From the NCBI GenBank assembly GCA_027186245.1, contig CP114486.1, forward strand, positions 9,624,501-9,688,500: DNA of 64,000 bases. Direction: 5' to 3'. The stretch is from Coriaria nepalensis. Lineage: Eukaryota; Streptophyta; Magnoliopsida; Cucurbitales; Coriariaceae. Positions 1-10,700 of the stretch are shown one piece after another (position 1 is the first letter of the stretch; every line of letters begins with the position of its first letter). The notes below the pieces were generated by a model that worked only from the letters and a program-made list of their open reading frames with translations, was not told where the DNA came from and did not search any database. Both the position numbers and the translations under genes were made by a program.

Positions 1-235
1 CAACTCCGCTTCCAAGCCTTCGTGGTGGTTGAAATGATTTGACATAACCCTGGCCCTGGCCACGGCCAAACCCACCAGGAGGACGATTGAAGTTGCAGTA
101 CTCAGAGGCATAAAGACCACTGCCATGCCCTCTAAGCGAAGCCTCTGGTGAGATTCGAGCGGGAGGTAGGCCCATTGACATAGAAGTGGAAGTTGACCGA
201 TACACATTACCAGGAGCACGATGACGAGCATGCAT
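1..235 (-). CDS. N-terminal coding exon of an unrecognised Arg/Gly-rich protein (partial, runs off the left edge)
   Basis: The reading frame is open from an ATG at 235-233 to the window edge, giving 78 residues that start MHARHRAPGNVYRS. It is rich in Arg, Gly, Ser and Pro and contains a GGFGRGQGQGY stretch, as in many RNA- or chromatin-associated plant proteins, but I see no defined domain. The start is supported by an in-frame TAA seven codons upstream (plus-strand 254-256) and by a splice acceptor at 350-351 (minus-strand tttcatttcag), which places the ATG in an exon beginning at 349. Two upstream non-coding exons are listed separately. Function is not assigned. The frame could also end in an intron just outside the window. 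Confidence 0.6.
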   Translation of the reverse strand, partial: MHARHRAPGNVYRSTSTSMSMGLPPARISPEASLRGHGSGLYASEYCNFNRPPGGFGRGQGQGYVKSFQPPRRLGSGV

Positions 236-2470
236 GATGTTGTTTGATGATTAAACCTCTTCTTCTTGCTATTAACTTATATATGTGACAGTTTTACTTT
301 TGACTATTGACTGTCTTGCTGTTGTTGAATAAGATGAATCCCCCAGCTCCTGAAATGAAATGAGAAAGTAAAAAGAGAAAAACAAAATTAAAAATTGGTC
401 AGGATTTCAAATCCAAGGGAGTGGTCAATCAGGACTTTGATTCCCTACCTCCACCTTCTCAGACTGGCTAGATATTAAGTTTAAGTTTATATTATAAGAA
501 ATGCAACTTCCCCTTCAGTTGTTCCCTTGAAAAGAAAAGAAATCTTTATGATAGCAAAACTAAAACTGACCCTAAGTTTTCCGTACAAGTTACTACACAT
601 GAAGGTTCTAAGAACCAATTTTTAAATAATAAACGACATGGTCAGCACCATCTTGCTTAAACAACCACAATGGCCTTGAAATTAAACCCGACAAATGATT
701 GAATATGAAATTGCAGTTCTAAGAAGAGCATAATGCATCAAGAGATACCTGGCATGTTGAAAAGACTGTACCAAAATGCACAAGTTTTATCGTTAAATTG
801 AAATAGAAGAGAAACAAGAATTACCTCATATACAAGAGAGCTTGAACCACATAGGCTGATGAAGCAAAACTGGTTAGCTCCTCTAGTTATGAGCTGATAA
901 ATGTCAACACCAACATGAAGAACAATTTCAGTTACACAAATATGTGAGGCGGCACATGACACGAGCTCAACTACTTTGGAAAATAGTGGTCGGTGCCACA
1001 ATAAATTTCTTTTAACATTTTAGTTTACTAAAATATTCTCATAATCCCAGTAAGTACAAAAGAATGGAGGGTCTACGGCTAGTGAGGAGACACCTATATT
1101 GGTATGCATAAGAATAATTAGAGAAGTATCAGAAACACAGTAGTGCACACTAACATGCATAGAAGAAAGGAAAAATCAAAGAAGATAGTAGCTTTGTGCA
1201 AAAGATAAGAGAGGATAGAGATCAGAGAGAGAGCTTACTTCAGTTCAAAGCATTGAAGCTTACTGGATGGACAGCAAAAAGGAAGATTATAGCAAATATT
1301 TATTATACATCCTCATCAATCTTCTTTTTCCCATGTATATTTCCACTGGTGCAGTAGTGTTTCCTTGATGCCTGAAGGAAAGACACAGTTCAGTGTTAGT
1401 TGAACAGTCGATGAAAAGAATCAGTAATGCAGCAAGTGAAGCAGAACCAAAAATTCTACAAAGACTAACACAAAAAAAAGTATCAAACTCGTTTGAATCT
1501 TATTCCATCAAAAATAATATAAAAAATAAAATAAAGATTAGATATAATTTAAAGGCACCTAGTTTCACCTACCAGCTCTGCCATTGGCAACAGGTAGCCT
1601 GTTTCTCAATATTCACGGATCACTTTAGAAATCTATCCATGTCATTTTCCTCCTGAAAAGAGACAATTATATACATCAACACATTTATTTAATCAATTCA
1701 AGTAATCACACTTCTATATATTACTCCAAGATGAATTTCTCTTTGACTCTCGTTCTTTGACACTGGTTGAGCTGGCTCCAAATTTTCAGAAGTACTTATA
1801 GAAATTTAATAGACCAATGAGACAATGGTAAGTAAATGGAGAAAATTGATTGAATAATTTTTAACAAGGTCATTACCCAATTCTAAGGGGTAAGGAAAGA
1901 AAAAAAAAAGTAATTAAGACCTAAATAGGATCCTACATAGCCTTAGAATCAAAACTTCAACAAATCTTCATCAATTTGTAAGCGTGAAAATGCTAGTAAC
2001 ATTATATAAAGATCTTCTGATCACATAACCACTTGAATTTAAACCTCTAAACAAGAGACATAAGAGTATTCAAAATTCGAAATGCAAAAATGATTTCAAA
2101 TTCCAATAAATCAAAGTGAATAACCTCGATCCACAAATAAGAAACCTACAAAAAAAATATCAAAGTAAAACTAACGAGTACTAAGGAGAAATTGAGTTCT
2201 GGATCAGCATCAGAGTTTCAAACAGGAATTTATGGACTTACCTAGCGTTAGAGCTGTTCTTCAAGTTTGAGGTTCGATGGAAGAGGATCTCGTCAAGAGC
2301 AACAGTTGGCCACGAGATGAGGATGAGTTATGAACTACTCTGTTTAATGTGAGAGATAGAGAGAGACTGTATACGCTTGCTATGCGAGCAAATGTATCGG
2401 ATGGAGATGGAGAGATTGAACGTAGGTGTATTAATGGAGAATTGGAGAAGAACTTCTGAGATTTTTTTTT
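236..2470 (-). other. Split 5' UTR and promoter-proximal region of the left-edge gene
   Basis: On the minus strand the transcript appears to begin near 2470, in a pyrimidine-rich stretch. Exon A runs from about 2470 to 2242 and ends at a gtaagt donor (2241-2236). Exon B runs from 1371 to 1239, between a ttccttcag acceptor (1377-1372) and a gtaagc donor (1238-1233). Exon C starts at 349 after a tttcatttcag acceptor and carries the ATG at 235. No long open frame lies in 350-2240, which fits introns. Two 5'-UTR introns are common in plant housekeeping-type genes. The transcription start is a guess; the splice sites are visible. Confidence 0.5.
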
Positions 2471-2479
2471 TCTCCCTTC

Positions 2480-3150
2480 TTCTTAGGGGTTGAAAATGAG
2501 GAAAGTGGAAACAGGTAAGAAATTGGGTAACGCGTGAAAACCGGTGATAGTGGTAGACCTGGCTCTAATCATACTAATCAGTGTAGGCCGCAGTGTTTAT
2601 AAGCATTTAAAAAAGAGCCCTTTAGTTTTAAGTATGTAAAAAAATTATAAATTTAACTTATTTTTTTATTTATATTTATGATATTATTTTAATATAATTA
2701 AGAAAGAAAAAATGAATAAAATAAATAAGGAATGATAAAATTATTCTTGAAAAAATTGATAAGAAGGGTTATTTTAATGTTATTTAAATATTAAGTGAAA
2801 ATATAAGTTTATTCTCATCCATATTAAGATAATCAACGATATGTTTTTGCCTCATAAATCATGTTTCCTTCATGGGATGTGATTTATATTCAATTTCTTA
2901 TCATTTTTCGTTCATATCAACTTTAAATTTTCAATAGATCGTATATGAGGTTCATAATCGAATGTGAAGAGCTTTAAGATAGAAAAAACTTTGAGTTTAG
3001 GGTAGGTCCATACCCACATTTTTCCCTTTTTTTATGAAAATGTGATGGACAATTCTCTATTTTTGGGCATTTCATTCAAGTAGTGATTGTAATAAAATTT
3101 CGAATTGTTATGTAAGTGAAAGAATGTGGAAAGGTGAAAAAAAAAAAAGT
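2480..3150. other. AT-rich intergenic stretch
   Basis: Between the left-edge gene and the MULE remnant I see only AT-rich sequence with short poly-A and poly-T runs and no supported open frame. The part next to 2470-2600 probably holds the promoter of the minus-strand gene, but I cannot point to specific elements. Confidence 0.4.
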
Positions 3151-3164
3151 TGTGTTCGTGTTTC

Positions 3165-3500
3165 CAAATTTTTCAATTGTTCATTTTTAATTTATTGATA
3201 AAAACATTGGGAAATTGAAAAAGAGAACAAAATTCAAAATTTTTCCAAAATAAAACATAACAAGTAGTGAGAGTAAATTGAAAAATTGAGAAACATAACA
3301 AAATAAAAATAAAATATTTCATAATTTTCCAATATCTAAATGTACGAGAGTGAATTTGGGAATTTGGGAAATTGGGAAATAGAATAGAAAAAAAATATTT
3401 CTCAATTTCCCAATTTACTGTAAGTAAGAGAGTATATTGGGAAATTGAAAAAACTTAACACAAAAAAAACACTTACTCAATTTCCCAATGTCTTAAGAGT
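3165..3500. repeat. Left-hand foldback sequence of a MULE (gggaaattg motif family)
   Basis: Motifs related to attgggaaattg and its complement caatttcccaat recur through this stretch. Around 3358-3415 a block reading tttgggaaattgggaaata is followed, after about 14 bases, by its near-complement tatttctcaatttcccaat, so it can fold into a hairpin. The same motif family recurs at 6655-6850 on the far side of the transposase remnant. The pair therefore looks like complex or foldback termini of one Mutator-like element. The exact ends and any 9-bp target duplication were not identified. Confidence 0.5.
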
Positions 3501-3533
3501 ACAAAATTCATTTTTGTTTTTCTTTCTTTACAA

Positions 3534-6061
3534 ATGAAAAGTTTTCTCATGATTTTATGTTTTGATGGTGAGTGGAATGAGAAAGATAATTCATTCCTTT
3601 GGCATGCAAATAGCATTAAAGGAACATTTGGAGCTTCTATCGAATCTAACATCACGTATAAAGAATTGTTGGAAGTTGTGCATAATTCTTTCGATGTAGA
3701 TCAAAATGAATGCAATTTGCAATTGTCGTAGGTAAAATGGTATGTTTCTCACTATTTATAAGAAATAATGAGAACGTAAAAGGATTTATGTGCCACTTGC
3801 AATCTAAAGATGAAGACTCTACCTTGTATCTGAAGTTGGTACCAAAAACAAATAACAGTTCATGTGGTGACCATGAAATACATGCGCTTCCTATTGTTCA
3901 TGATAAAGTGGGTAGAGACATAGTCGATAGTATGGATATTAACGATAATATTGATGACAATTATGATGATTTTTATGAATTTGATTACATTAGTGATAGA
4001 TATGACAATAATGATGATTGTGATGACTTTGTTCAAGTGAATAGTGATAGGGATGGAGATAATATTATTGGTGCTGAGGATGAAATAATGGTGGATGATT
4101 GTGATACTCATCAGATTACGAAGATGGGGATCTGAATCAAGGGTAAGAAAATTAGCGCTTCAATGGCGCAATATTCAAGGGGTGATGAGAACTTAGGTGA
4201 AATACCAATTGAAAAGGCATCCCCGTTTATTAGGCGATCAACGCATTATGTAGATGAAATTAAAAATGAAGAGATTCTAATTCCAATTACAACCTAACAT
4301 TCGACATGCGGTGAAAATATTTCTGCTCCAATTATATCCTCTTATGCACTTGGAGGGGAGTTTTATGTGAAATAATATTTTACCTCTAAGGAAGAACTGA
4401 AGAAAAGCCCTTATTCTTATGCAATGGCAATAAATTATCACTTGAAGGTGACGAAGTCAAATAAATCTATGTTTTTCATGGTGTACATTGATCCAAATTG
4501 CAAGTAGTGAATCCGCGCCACCACGAAAAAAAAAAGCTTTGATTTTTCTAATTCGATAGTATAACTGTCATCACACCTGTAATGTTAGTCACATGCAAGG
4601 TATGCATCGGCAAGCAACAACACCTATGATAGGACGGTATGTGAAAGGAAAATACTGAGGGCATAATTAGACTTTGAAAGCGCGACTTCTTGTGGATGTC
4701 ATCCAAAGTGATATAAGGTTACACATTAGTTGCTAGAAGGCATAGAAATCAAGATCTATTGCACATGACCTCATTCGTGGTACAGCCGACGTAAGTCTTA
4801 TAGACTTACCGTTATACATGACCATGATGAAGATGTTTAATCCGAAGACTGTAAAAGCCCTTGAGACGAACGCTAATAATAGGTTTCGTTATTTTTTTTA
4901 TGGCAATTGGAGCAGTAATAAATGGATTCAGATTTATGAGAAGGGTTATTAGCATTGATGGTATTTTCTCAAAGTCGAAGTACAAAGGCATATTTTTATG
5001 CGCAACAACATAGGATGGTAATTACTATCTTTATCCACTAGCATGGGCTATAGTCGATACAAAGAACGAAGCATCATGGAAATAGTTCTTGACTAAACTA
5101 CATGGTTTGATTTCCAATGCATCATATTTGGTTTTTGTGTCAGATCGGGCGAAAAGTATAGAGAACGCAATACGGGATATTTATCCACTTGCTTTATCAC
5201 AGTACTTGCAAGTGGCACCTTAGTAATAACATCAAGTTTAAGTGTCATGGAATTTTAGATCTATTTCACCAGGTGGCCAAATCATACATAATTAAAGATT
5301 TCGAGACATATTTTAATGAGATTAGAGCCCAACATCCTGGTGTTGCAACCTACTTGGAAACGGGTGGATTTTAATACTTGGCAAGAGCATATTTCACTAG
5401 TGATCGTACAATATAATGACTAATAATACTTGGATGCGTGTGCTCATCCAATAATAGTGTTTCTAGATGAAATTCGGAGTATGATGACAAATTGGTTCTA
5501 TAAGCATAGATGCAAGGCAAATCTAACAAACACCCCACTTACTCCGGAGGTGGAAAATGAGTTAGCGAGAAGACAAAATGAATCATTGAGGATGAAGGTA
5601 CGCAACATGAATGACTCAAAGTATGAGGTTAGTACTGCCTCAAGTAGTAATATGATAGACTTACATGAGAAGAGTTGCACATGCAGGATTTTCTAAGTGG
5701 ATAAACTCTCATGCATTCATTCATTCGCAGTTCTGAATTACCTGGCCATAAATAACTGGGTGATACAACCTCACACCTTATGCTTAATACACTACACGAT
5801 TGAGTGTTGGAGGCAAGCATATACGGAATCGATACATCTTATACCATCAAAGAGGGATTGCGATTTTCCACCAGAGATTCGGGTAATCATTGTCGAACCC
5901 CCTATAATTCATAACAAAATAGAAGACTGAAGAAGAGACGTAGACCATGTAGGGGTGAATTTCCACGAAATAGGAATAAGAAGTGTAGCAAATGTAGGGT
6001 TTATGGACATAATAAGACTACATGTCAGAGCCTCATTCATCTAGCTGCCACAACACATTGA
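3534..6061 (+). pseudogene. MuDR/MULE transposase, heavily degenerate
   Basis: Fragments lie in the order expected of a mudrA-type transposase but are split among frames by stops and frameshifts. The N-terminal part (3534-3731) has CFDGEWNEKDNSFLWH and ends in the usual conserved beta-rich stretch. An acidic Asp/Asn-rich linker follows (3850-4135). The MuDR DNA-binding part (about 4380-4520) contains ELKKSPYSYAMAINYHLKVT and a DPNCK box. The DDE core (4900-5180) has FMRRVISIDGIFSKSKYKG, then LYPLAWAIVDTKNEASWK and a VSDRAKSIENAI block. A helical C-terminal part covers 5190-5700. The zinc knuckle near the C-terminus (CSKCRVYGHNKTTC, about 5975-6025) is followed by a TGA at 6059-6061. An enzyme of this family would excise and reinsert the element in the nucleus; this copy cannot encode one. 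Family assignment is firm. Confidence 0.85.
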
Positions 6062-6066
6062 CAACC

Positions 6067-6260
6067 ATACCACCTTTTGAAAATATATGACTGGGAAATT
6101 ATAGTTTTTGTAGAAATTTTGAAACTTTTTGTAATTGTTTGTGTGAAACAAGTTTTTTTGATCCCAATACCACATTTTAAAAGATATATCATTGGGAAAT
6201 TACAGTTTTGTACAAAGTTTGAAAGTTTCTGTAATTTTTTTGTGTGAATTACATTTGGTA
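6067..6260. repeat. Imperfect tandem duplication, period about 100 bp
   Basis: A block beginning ataccaccttttgaaaatat at 6067 recurs as ataccacattttaaaagata at 6167. Both continue through a gggaaattacag-like core and end in gtgtga. It lies directly after the transposase stop and is probably part of the element's 3' terminal region. Confidence 0.6.
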
Positions 6261-6315
6261 GTTATTGATGTGTCCTTAAATTTGTGCTCTTAGTGTGATC
6301 GATTCATGAACTAGC

Positions 6316-6379
6316 ATAACTGTTAGTTTACTCTATGGGTCAAAGAGGTCATCGACCCATAGACTAAACTACTAGTTAT
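6316..6379. repeat. Short inverted repeat (hairpin)
   Basis: The 18-base arm tagtttactctatgggtc at 6324-6341 pairs with gacccatagactaaacta at 6354-6371 with one mismatch and a 12-base loop. Pairing extends outward through cataact for arms of about 25 bases. It lies between the MULE stop codon and the large repeat array. Confidence 0.65.
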
Positions 6380-6654
6380 GAGTATCGTAGCATGACTGCA
6401 AGTTTACTTTACGAGTCAATGGCCCATTCGAGTCAACTATTGAAAGATCATACCTTTATGATTCTAAGTGTAGTGTTTACATATAATATGAATATATAAA
6501 GGCCAAAACTTTGGGTTACTTTGTGTTTGTGAATATTTTATTGGTTTGTTAACTATTGAAAGTGTTGTTTGAATTTGTTGATTTAAATTGTTTTGTTTAC
6601 AAGTATTATATTTTCCATGGTTTGTTATGTATATAGGTGAGCTCTTGCAGTTTT

Positions 6655-6850
6655 TTTGATTCTCAATTTCTCAATACTTTAATAATGTGGACTACATTGG
6701 GAAATTGGGAAAGTTCAATGATTCTATTTTGATTCTCAATTTCCTAATGTCGTAATAACATGGATTACATTGGGAAATTGAGAAAGTTAGACGGTTCTAT
6801 TTTGATTCCCAATTTCCCAATGTAGTCTACATTATTAAAATATTGGGAAA
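6655..6850. repeat. Right-hand foldback sequence of the MULE, about 50-bp inverted arms
   Basis: A left arm of about 53 bases starting gattctcaatttctcaatac (about 6658-6710) is matched in inverse by the arm ending ggaatc near 6861. Both contain taataatgt(g/a)gactacattggg and differ at only a few positions. A third, partial copy lies between them at about 6730-6790. The gggaaattg motif is shared with 3165-3500, so this is probably the other terminus of the MULE. Confidence 0.55.
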
Positions 6851-6904
6851 TTAGGAATCAAACATTTATGCTAATATACATAATATGAATATATAAATGT
6901 CAAA

Positions 6905-7640
6905 CCTTCAAGTCAACTATTGAAAGATCAAACTTTTATGATTCTAAGTATAATATTTATACATAATATGAATATATAAATGTCAAACCTTCAAGTCAAC
7001 TATTGAAAGGTCACACCTTTATGATTATAAGTGTGGTGTGTACATATGATATGTATGTATAAAGGTCAAACATTCGAGTCAACTATTGAAAGATCACACA
7101 TTTATGATTCAAGTGTAGTGTTTACATATGATATGAATGTATAAAGGTCAAACTTTCGAGTCAACTATTGGAAGGTCACACCTTTATGATTCAAGTGTAG
7201 TGTTTACACATAATATGAATGTATAAAGGTCAAACTTTCGAGTCAACTATTGAAAGATCACACCTTTATGATTCTAAGTGTAGTGTTTATACATGATATG
7301 AACGTATAAAGATCAAACCTTCTAGTCAGCCCTAATATATTCATATCATGTCCAAGTATCTTTCAATAGTTGACTCGAAGGTTTGACCTTTATACATTCA
7401 TATCATGTGTAAACACTACACTTACAATCATAAAAGTGTGATCTTTCAATAGTTGACTCGAAGGTTTGGCCTTTATAGATTGATATCATGTGTAAACACT
7501 ACACTCATAATCATAAAGGTGTGATTTTTCAATAGTTAACTCGAAGGTTTAACCTTTGTACATTCATATCATGTGTAAATACTACACTTAGAATCATAAA
7601 TGTGTAATCTTTTAATTGTTGACTCGAAAGTTTGACATTT
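6905..7640. repeat. Array of 83-bp units: six direct then four inverted copies (large hairpin)
   Basis: The marker gtcaactattg occurs at 6912, 6995, 7078, 7160 and 7242, with a degenerate gtcagc at 7325, so the spacing is 82-83 bp. From 7371 the complement caatagttgac recurs at 7371, 7454, 7537 and 7620, again every 83 bp. A single outlying copy of the direct marker is at 6432. Each unit also carries a tttatgattctaagtgtagt box and an atgaatgtataaaggtcaaa box. The inverted half can pair with the direct half over roughly 300 bases around an axis near 7340. No frame is open through it. It may be subterminal repeat DNA of a MULE or a hairpin source of small RNAs; both are inference. Confidence 0.75.
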
Positions 7641-7689
7641 ATACATCCAACCTAATTAATGTTCAAGTATCTTTGATATATAGCAGTTG

Positions 7690-8110
7690 CAATCTAGGTG
7701 CCGAATAGCGGGATATTAGAGTCATTAACATTAAGTAGTGCAGGACTTAAATGATGGTTCTTCATATACTTCAGCATGTAAACTCTACAATCCCTACCTT
7801 TATCCGTATGATTTTTAAGGTAAGTTTCTGAGAACCTCCATTATAAATGGTTCCATTTTGAACTCAAATCACATGATCCTTATTAGGTAAGATATGGTTA
7901 TGCATATCAGTTTGAGGGTCGTCCTAAACTTACGACTCCAAATCTTGTTTCTTGACATACTATGATAAATATATATCGATCGCGCCTTTATATCGACAAC
8001 CAATGCACCCCAATGCACTCCCGAGTAGTTGTATGGTATGTATATCCGCTCAACCATGGTCCATCTACGACCTTCTATAGGATAATTCTAAATAACATAC
8101 TTGTACATTA
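7690..8110 (-). pseudogene. ULP1-type (peptidase C48) protease domain, degenerate
   Basis: Reading down the minus strand, a frame at 8057-7869 begins MVERIYIPYNYSGVHWGALV, the histidine block of plant ULP1/C48 domains. It is preceded in the same frame by PIEGRRWT. The following IYIYHSMS is where the family normally has an acidic residue (YDSM), so the Asp appears replaced by His. A TAG stop follows, and in another frame the cysteine block RDCRVYMLKYMKNHHL lies at about 7770-7815. This matches the family's DC-Gly-Val-Tyr motif with Gly changed to Arg. Active relatives cleave SUMO in the nucleus, and copies of this domain are known to be carried by some plant MULEs. This copy cannot be functional. 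Family assignment is good; its tie to the neighbouring MULE is inference. Confidence 0.75.
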
Positions 8111-10700
8111 TAGTTTCTACATCAAAAATAAAAGTTCCTCTCTCTTTAACGTTCAATTTCTTGAACGTATTATCCCAAAATAGTTGTAAATACTAGGGGT
8201 GTCGATAAAGATTGCTTCTTAGTTAAGGACATTAGGGAAAGTGGCTTAACGCATCTTCAATAAGTGTATGTAGTCATCTACATGCTGTAAAAAACAATTA
8301 GAACAAATAAAAGACAAGGAAAACAACATTAATGATAATGTATAAACATGGAATAAATCTTACACCGCCTTTTAGTCACTCTTCGGAAATGGTAATGGTT
8401 TCAAACCATACTTGATCCAATGTCCAACCATCAAATCCTATCACATAGGTCATGTGATTCAAAAGTAACAAAGTACCATATTTACACTATGTATAAAGAC
8501 CCAAAACACTAAATCTTTAGAAAATTAATAACTTACATGTTTATGCTTTTCTCAAACAGCCACCTCGACATCGCTTTGTAGTTATTAGTATAAGGCTCCA
8601 TCAATGGATCATCTATCGATATTTTCCTCCGGTGCCCAACCAAGCTCGGTAGTGGTCACCTTGTGTGCTTAAGTTGCATCACAGAGCTCTCTAATCAACT
8701 TGGTATTCTCCGCCCCTGACCTATTGTTAGTTGGTTATTCTCTTGACAGAGTTTGACATATTCTGTAAGAGAGCAAGAGAGGGTGGAAGCAGCCACCCGT
8801 CATCTTATTCTGAAAAAGTGCCAAAAAAAATTTGAGCAAAAAATAACCTAATTTCCAAAACCAATGAAAAGTAGTTACTAGGAATAAGCTGTGTAGAGTA
8901 TGTTTAGCACTTCATATGGAGGTAACTAAGACATCTAACAGACCTCTGGTGTCAACATCAACCTTGGAATCTACTAGTTGAATGCAACAAAGGCCTTGGT
9001 TAAAATTTGAGACTCTGTAACCACCGCTGATTATCTAGGTTTGGTGAGCATGGTTGCGATGCAAGATGCCTAATTAGCAGGTGTGGCGGCGTCATAAGAT
9101 GAAGCGTGAGGTGGTAGGTCTAGAGATGGTTGAAAGTGAAAAGGTGAATGAGGAGGCGACATAGTAATAATCCCTTAGTGTCTTTGGAAGAACCTGAGGA
9201 GCATATGTTGATAAGTATGGGAGTAGAGCCTGAGGGCCTGAAACTAAGGCAAGGAAATTAACCTTGGCCTTTTTGGCGACAATAGCAGTGGACTTACTCC
9301 TAGTTGGGTGCTTCTTTGGCTCTCCTCTCTTCCCTCAGCTTCAGCTTTGCTTCAAGATTATAAGCAGTCTTAGCTTTAACTTCCGCCCTCGAGAGCTTTA
9401 CAGAAAGCCATGAGTACAGTTAGTAAGAAAATAAACATAAAGTCGAGAAGACAAGAAAATAATGATGAAGCAGAAGAAGAATACCATTAGCCTCAATGAT
9501 GGACTCATCCATCTAGCGGAGTACTCTTAGGGGATGAACCTCCATAGGAAGTTCCCCAACAATAGGCCCATAAGCAATAAGACGGGTGAGGGTGAGTACA
9601 ACTTTAGTACCGTTGATTATCTGATTTAGCCAAGATATCCCTCCAGACAACCTCATCCTTATTAGATAGGTCTAAGAAGTTTCTAGGAGTACCTATGAAA
9701 AATAAACTTTTTTAGGACTAAATCCCCTACTAGTTATAGATTAGGGAAGAAATAAAATCCCTTATAGGTTTGATGGAAAGTGGAAGGAAGCTTACATAAA
9801 TAAAGGGGACATTGTTAAGTGTCGGTTAACACACACCACCTTTCCTTCCAATACTAGCCATGAATGCCCTGATTAAGGCCAACAAGGGAAAGAAGAAAGG
9901 AAATCAAAGGTTGGTGTTGGGTCTCCTCCCACAAGAGTATGTATAACCCACGAATGGTCCTCTAGCGTTCGACATTAATTGGCCTGGTGGAATTTTTCAG
10001 GAGAAGAGAAGATCATGGATGAAAAGATGAGGAGGGGCTTAGAAATTGATGGTATACATTAATGGATAAATGGTTGTCTCGGAAGGGTCACTCGCCCCCA
10101 GGTGTGGAATCCTCTCCTTAATAGATAGGACCCTTAAGCTTACAACATGAAGAATGTCGTAGTTCGTCAGCAGGTCATCTTTCTCATCCTCATTGAGTAT
10201 GAAAGCTACAAGTTTGTAATGCTCATCACCTCTTCGTAGTTTACAACATGAGATGTTAGGAGGGACAAACAGTCAGGACAAATGTCACGTAATTCTCGTC
10301 ACCTCTGACTGCATGATAATAGGCTAACTGTTGAGTGGTAAGTTATCACACACCTCAACCTCATCTAGACTGGAACTCTGTCAAAGAGATGACACTCAGG
10401 TACGATGAAGCTTAGGTTGAAGATGAGGTTAATAGGAACATCAGGGTCAACCTTAGATATATGGGCTCATAGAACAGTTCCTTGGAAACTACGAAATAAG
10501 GCTAAGGAGACATGCATCCAGTTGACCCATATAAGAGCATCTTCCTAATGGGTTACTCTGAGGCTAGTGGGCTCAAAAAAAGTTTGATAGGTAAAAGGCT
10601 CATTAGGGTTTTTTTCCTCGTACCAAAGGTATAAAAGGATGGTAAACACACTAATGAGGTATATAATTTTAGACCTACTATTGCTTATCTCTTTTGAATT
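8111..10700 (-). other. Probable degenerate upstream coding remnant of the ULP1-type element
   Basis: No long frame survives, but minus-strand translation gives short protein-like stretches: DDPLMEPYTNNYKAMSRWLF at about 8555-8615, AKLKLREERRAKEAPN at about 9300-9350, and IAYGPIVGELPMEVHPLRVL followed by a stop at about 9520-9580. Charged and proline-containing blocks upstream of a ULP1 domain are usual in transposon-carried copies. I cannot name a domain, and part of the stretch may be unrelated intergenic DNA. Confidence 0.3.

Noticed and set aside
3860..4111. Minus-strand Ile-rich 83-codon frame
   Set aside because: It is the antisense of the acidic Asp/Asn-rich linker of the MULE transposase and has no independent support.
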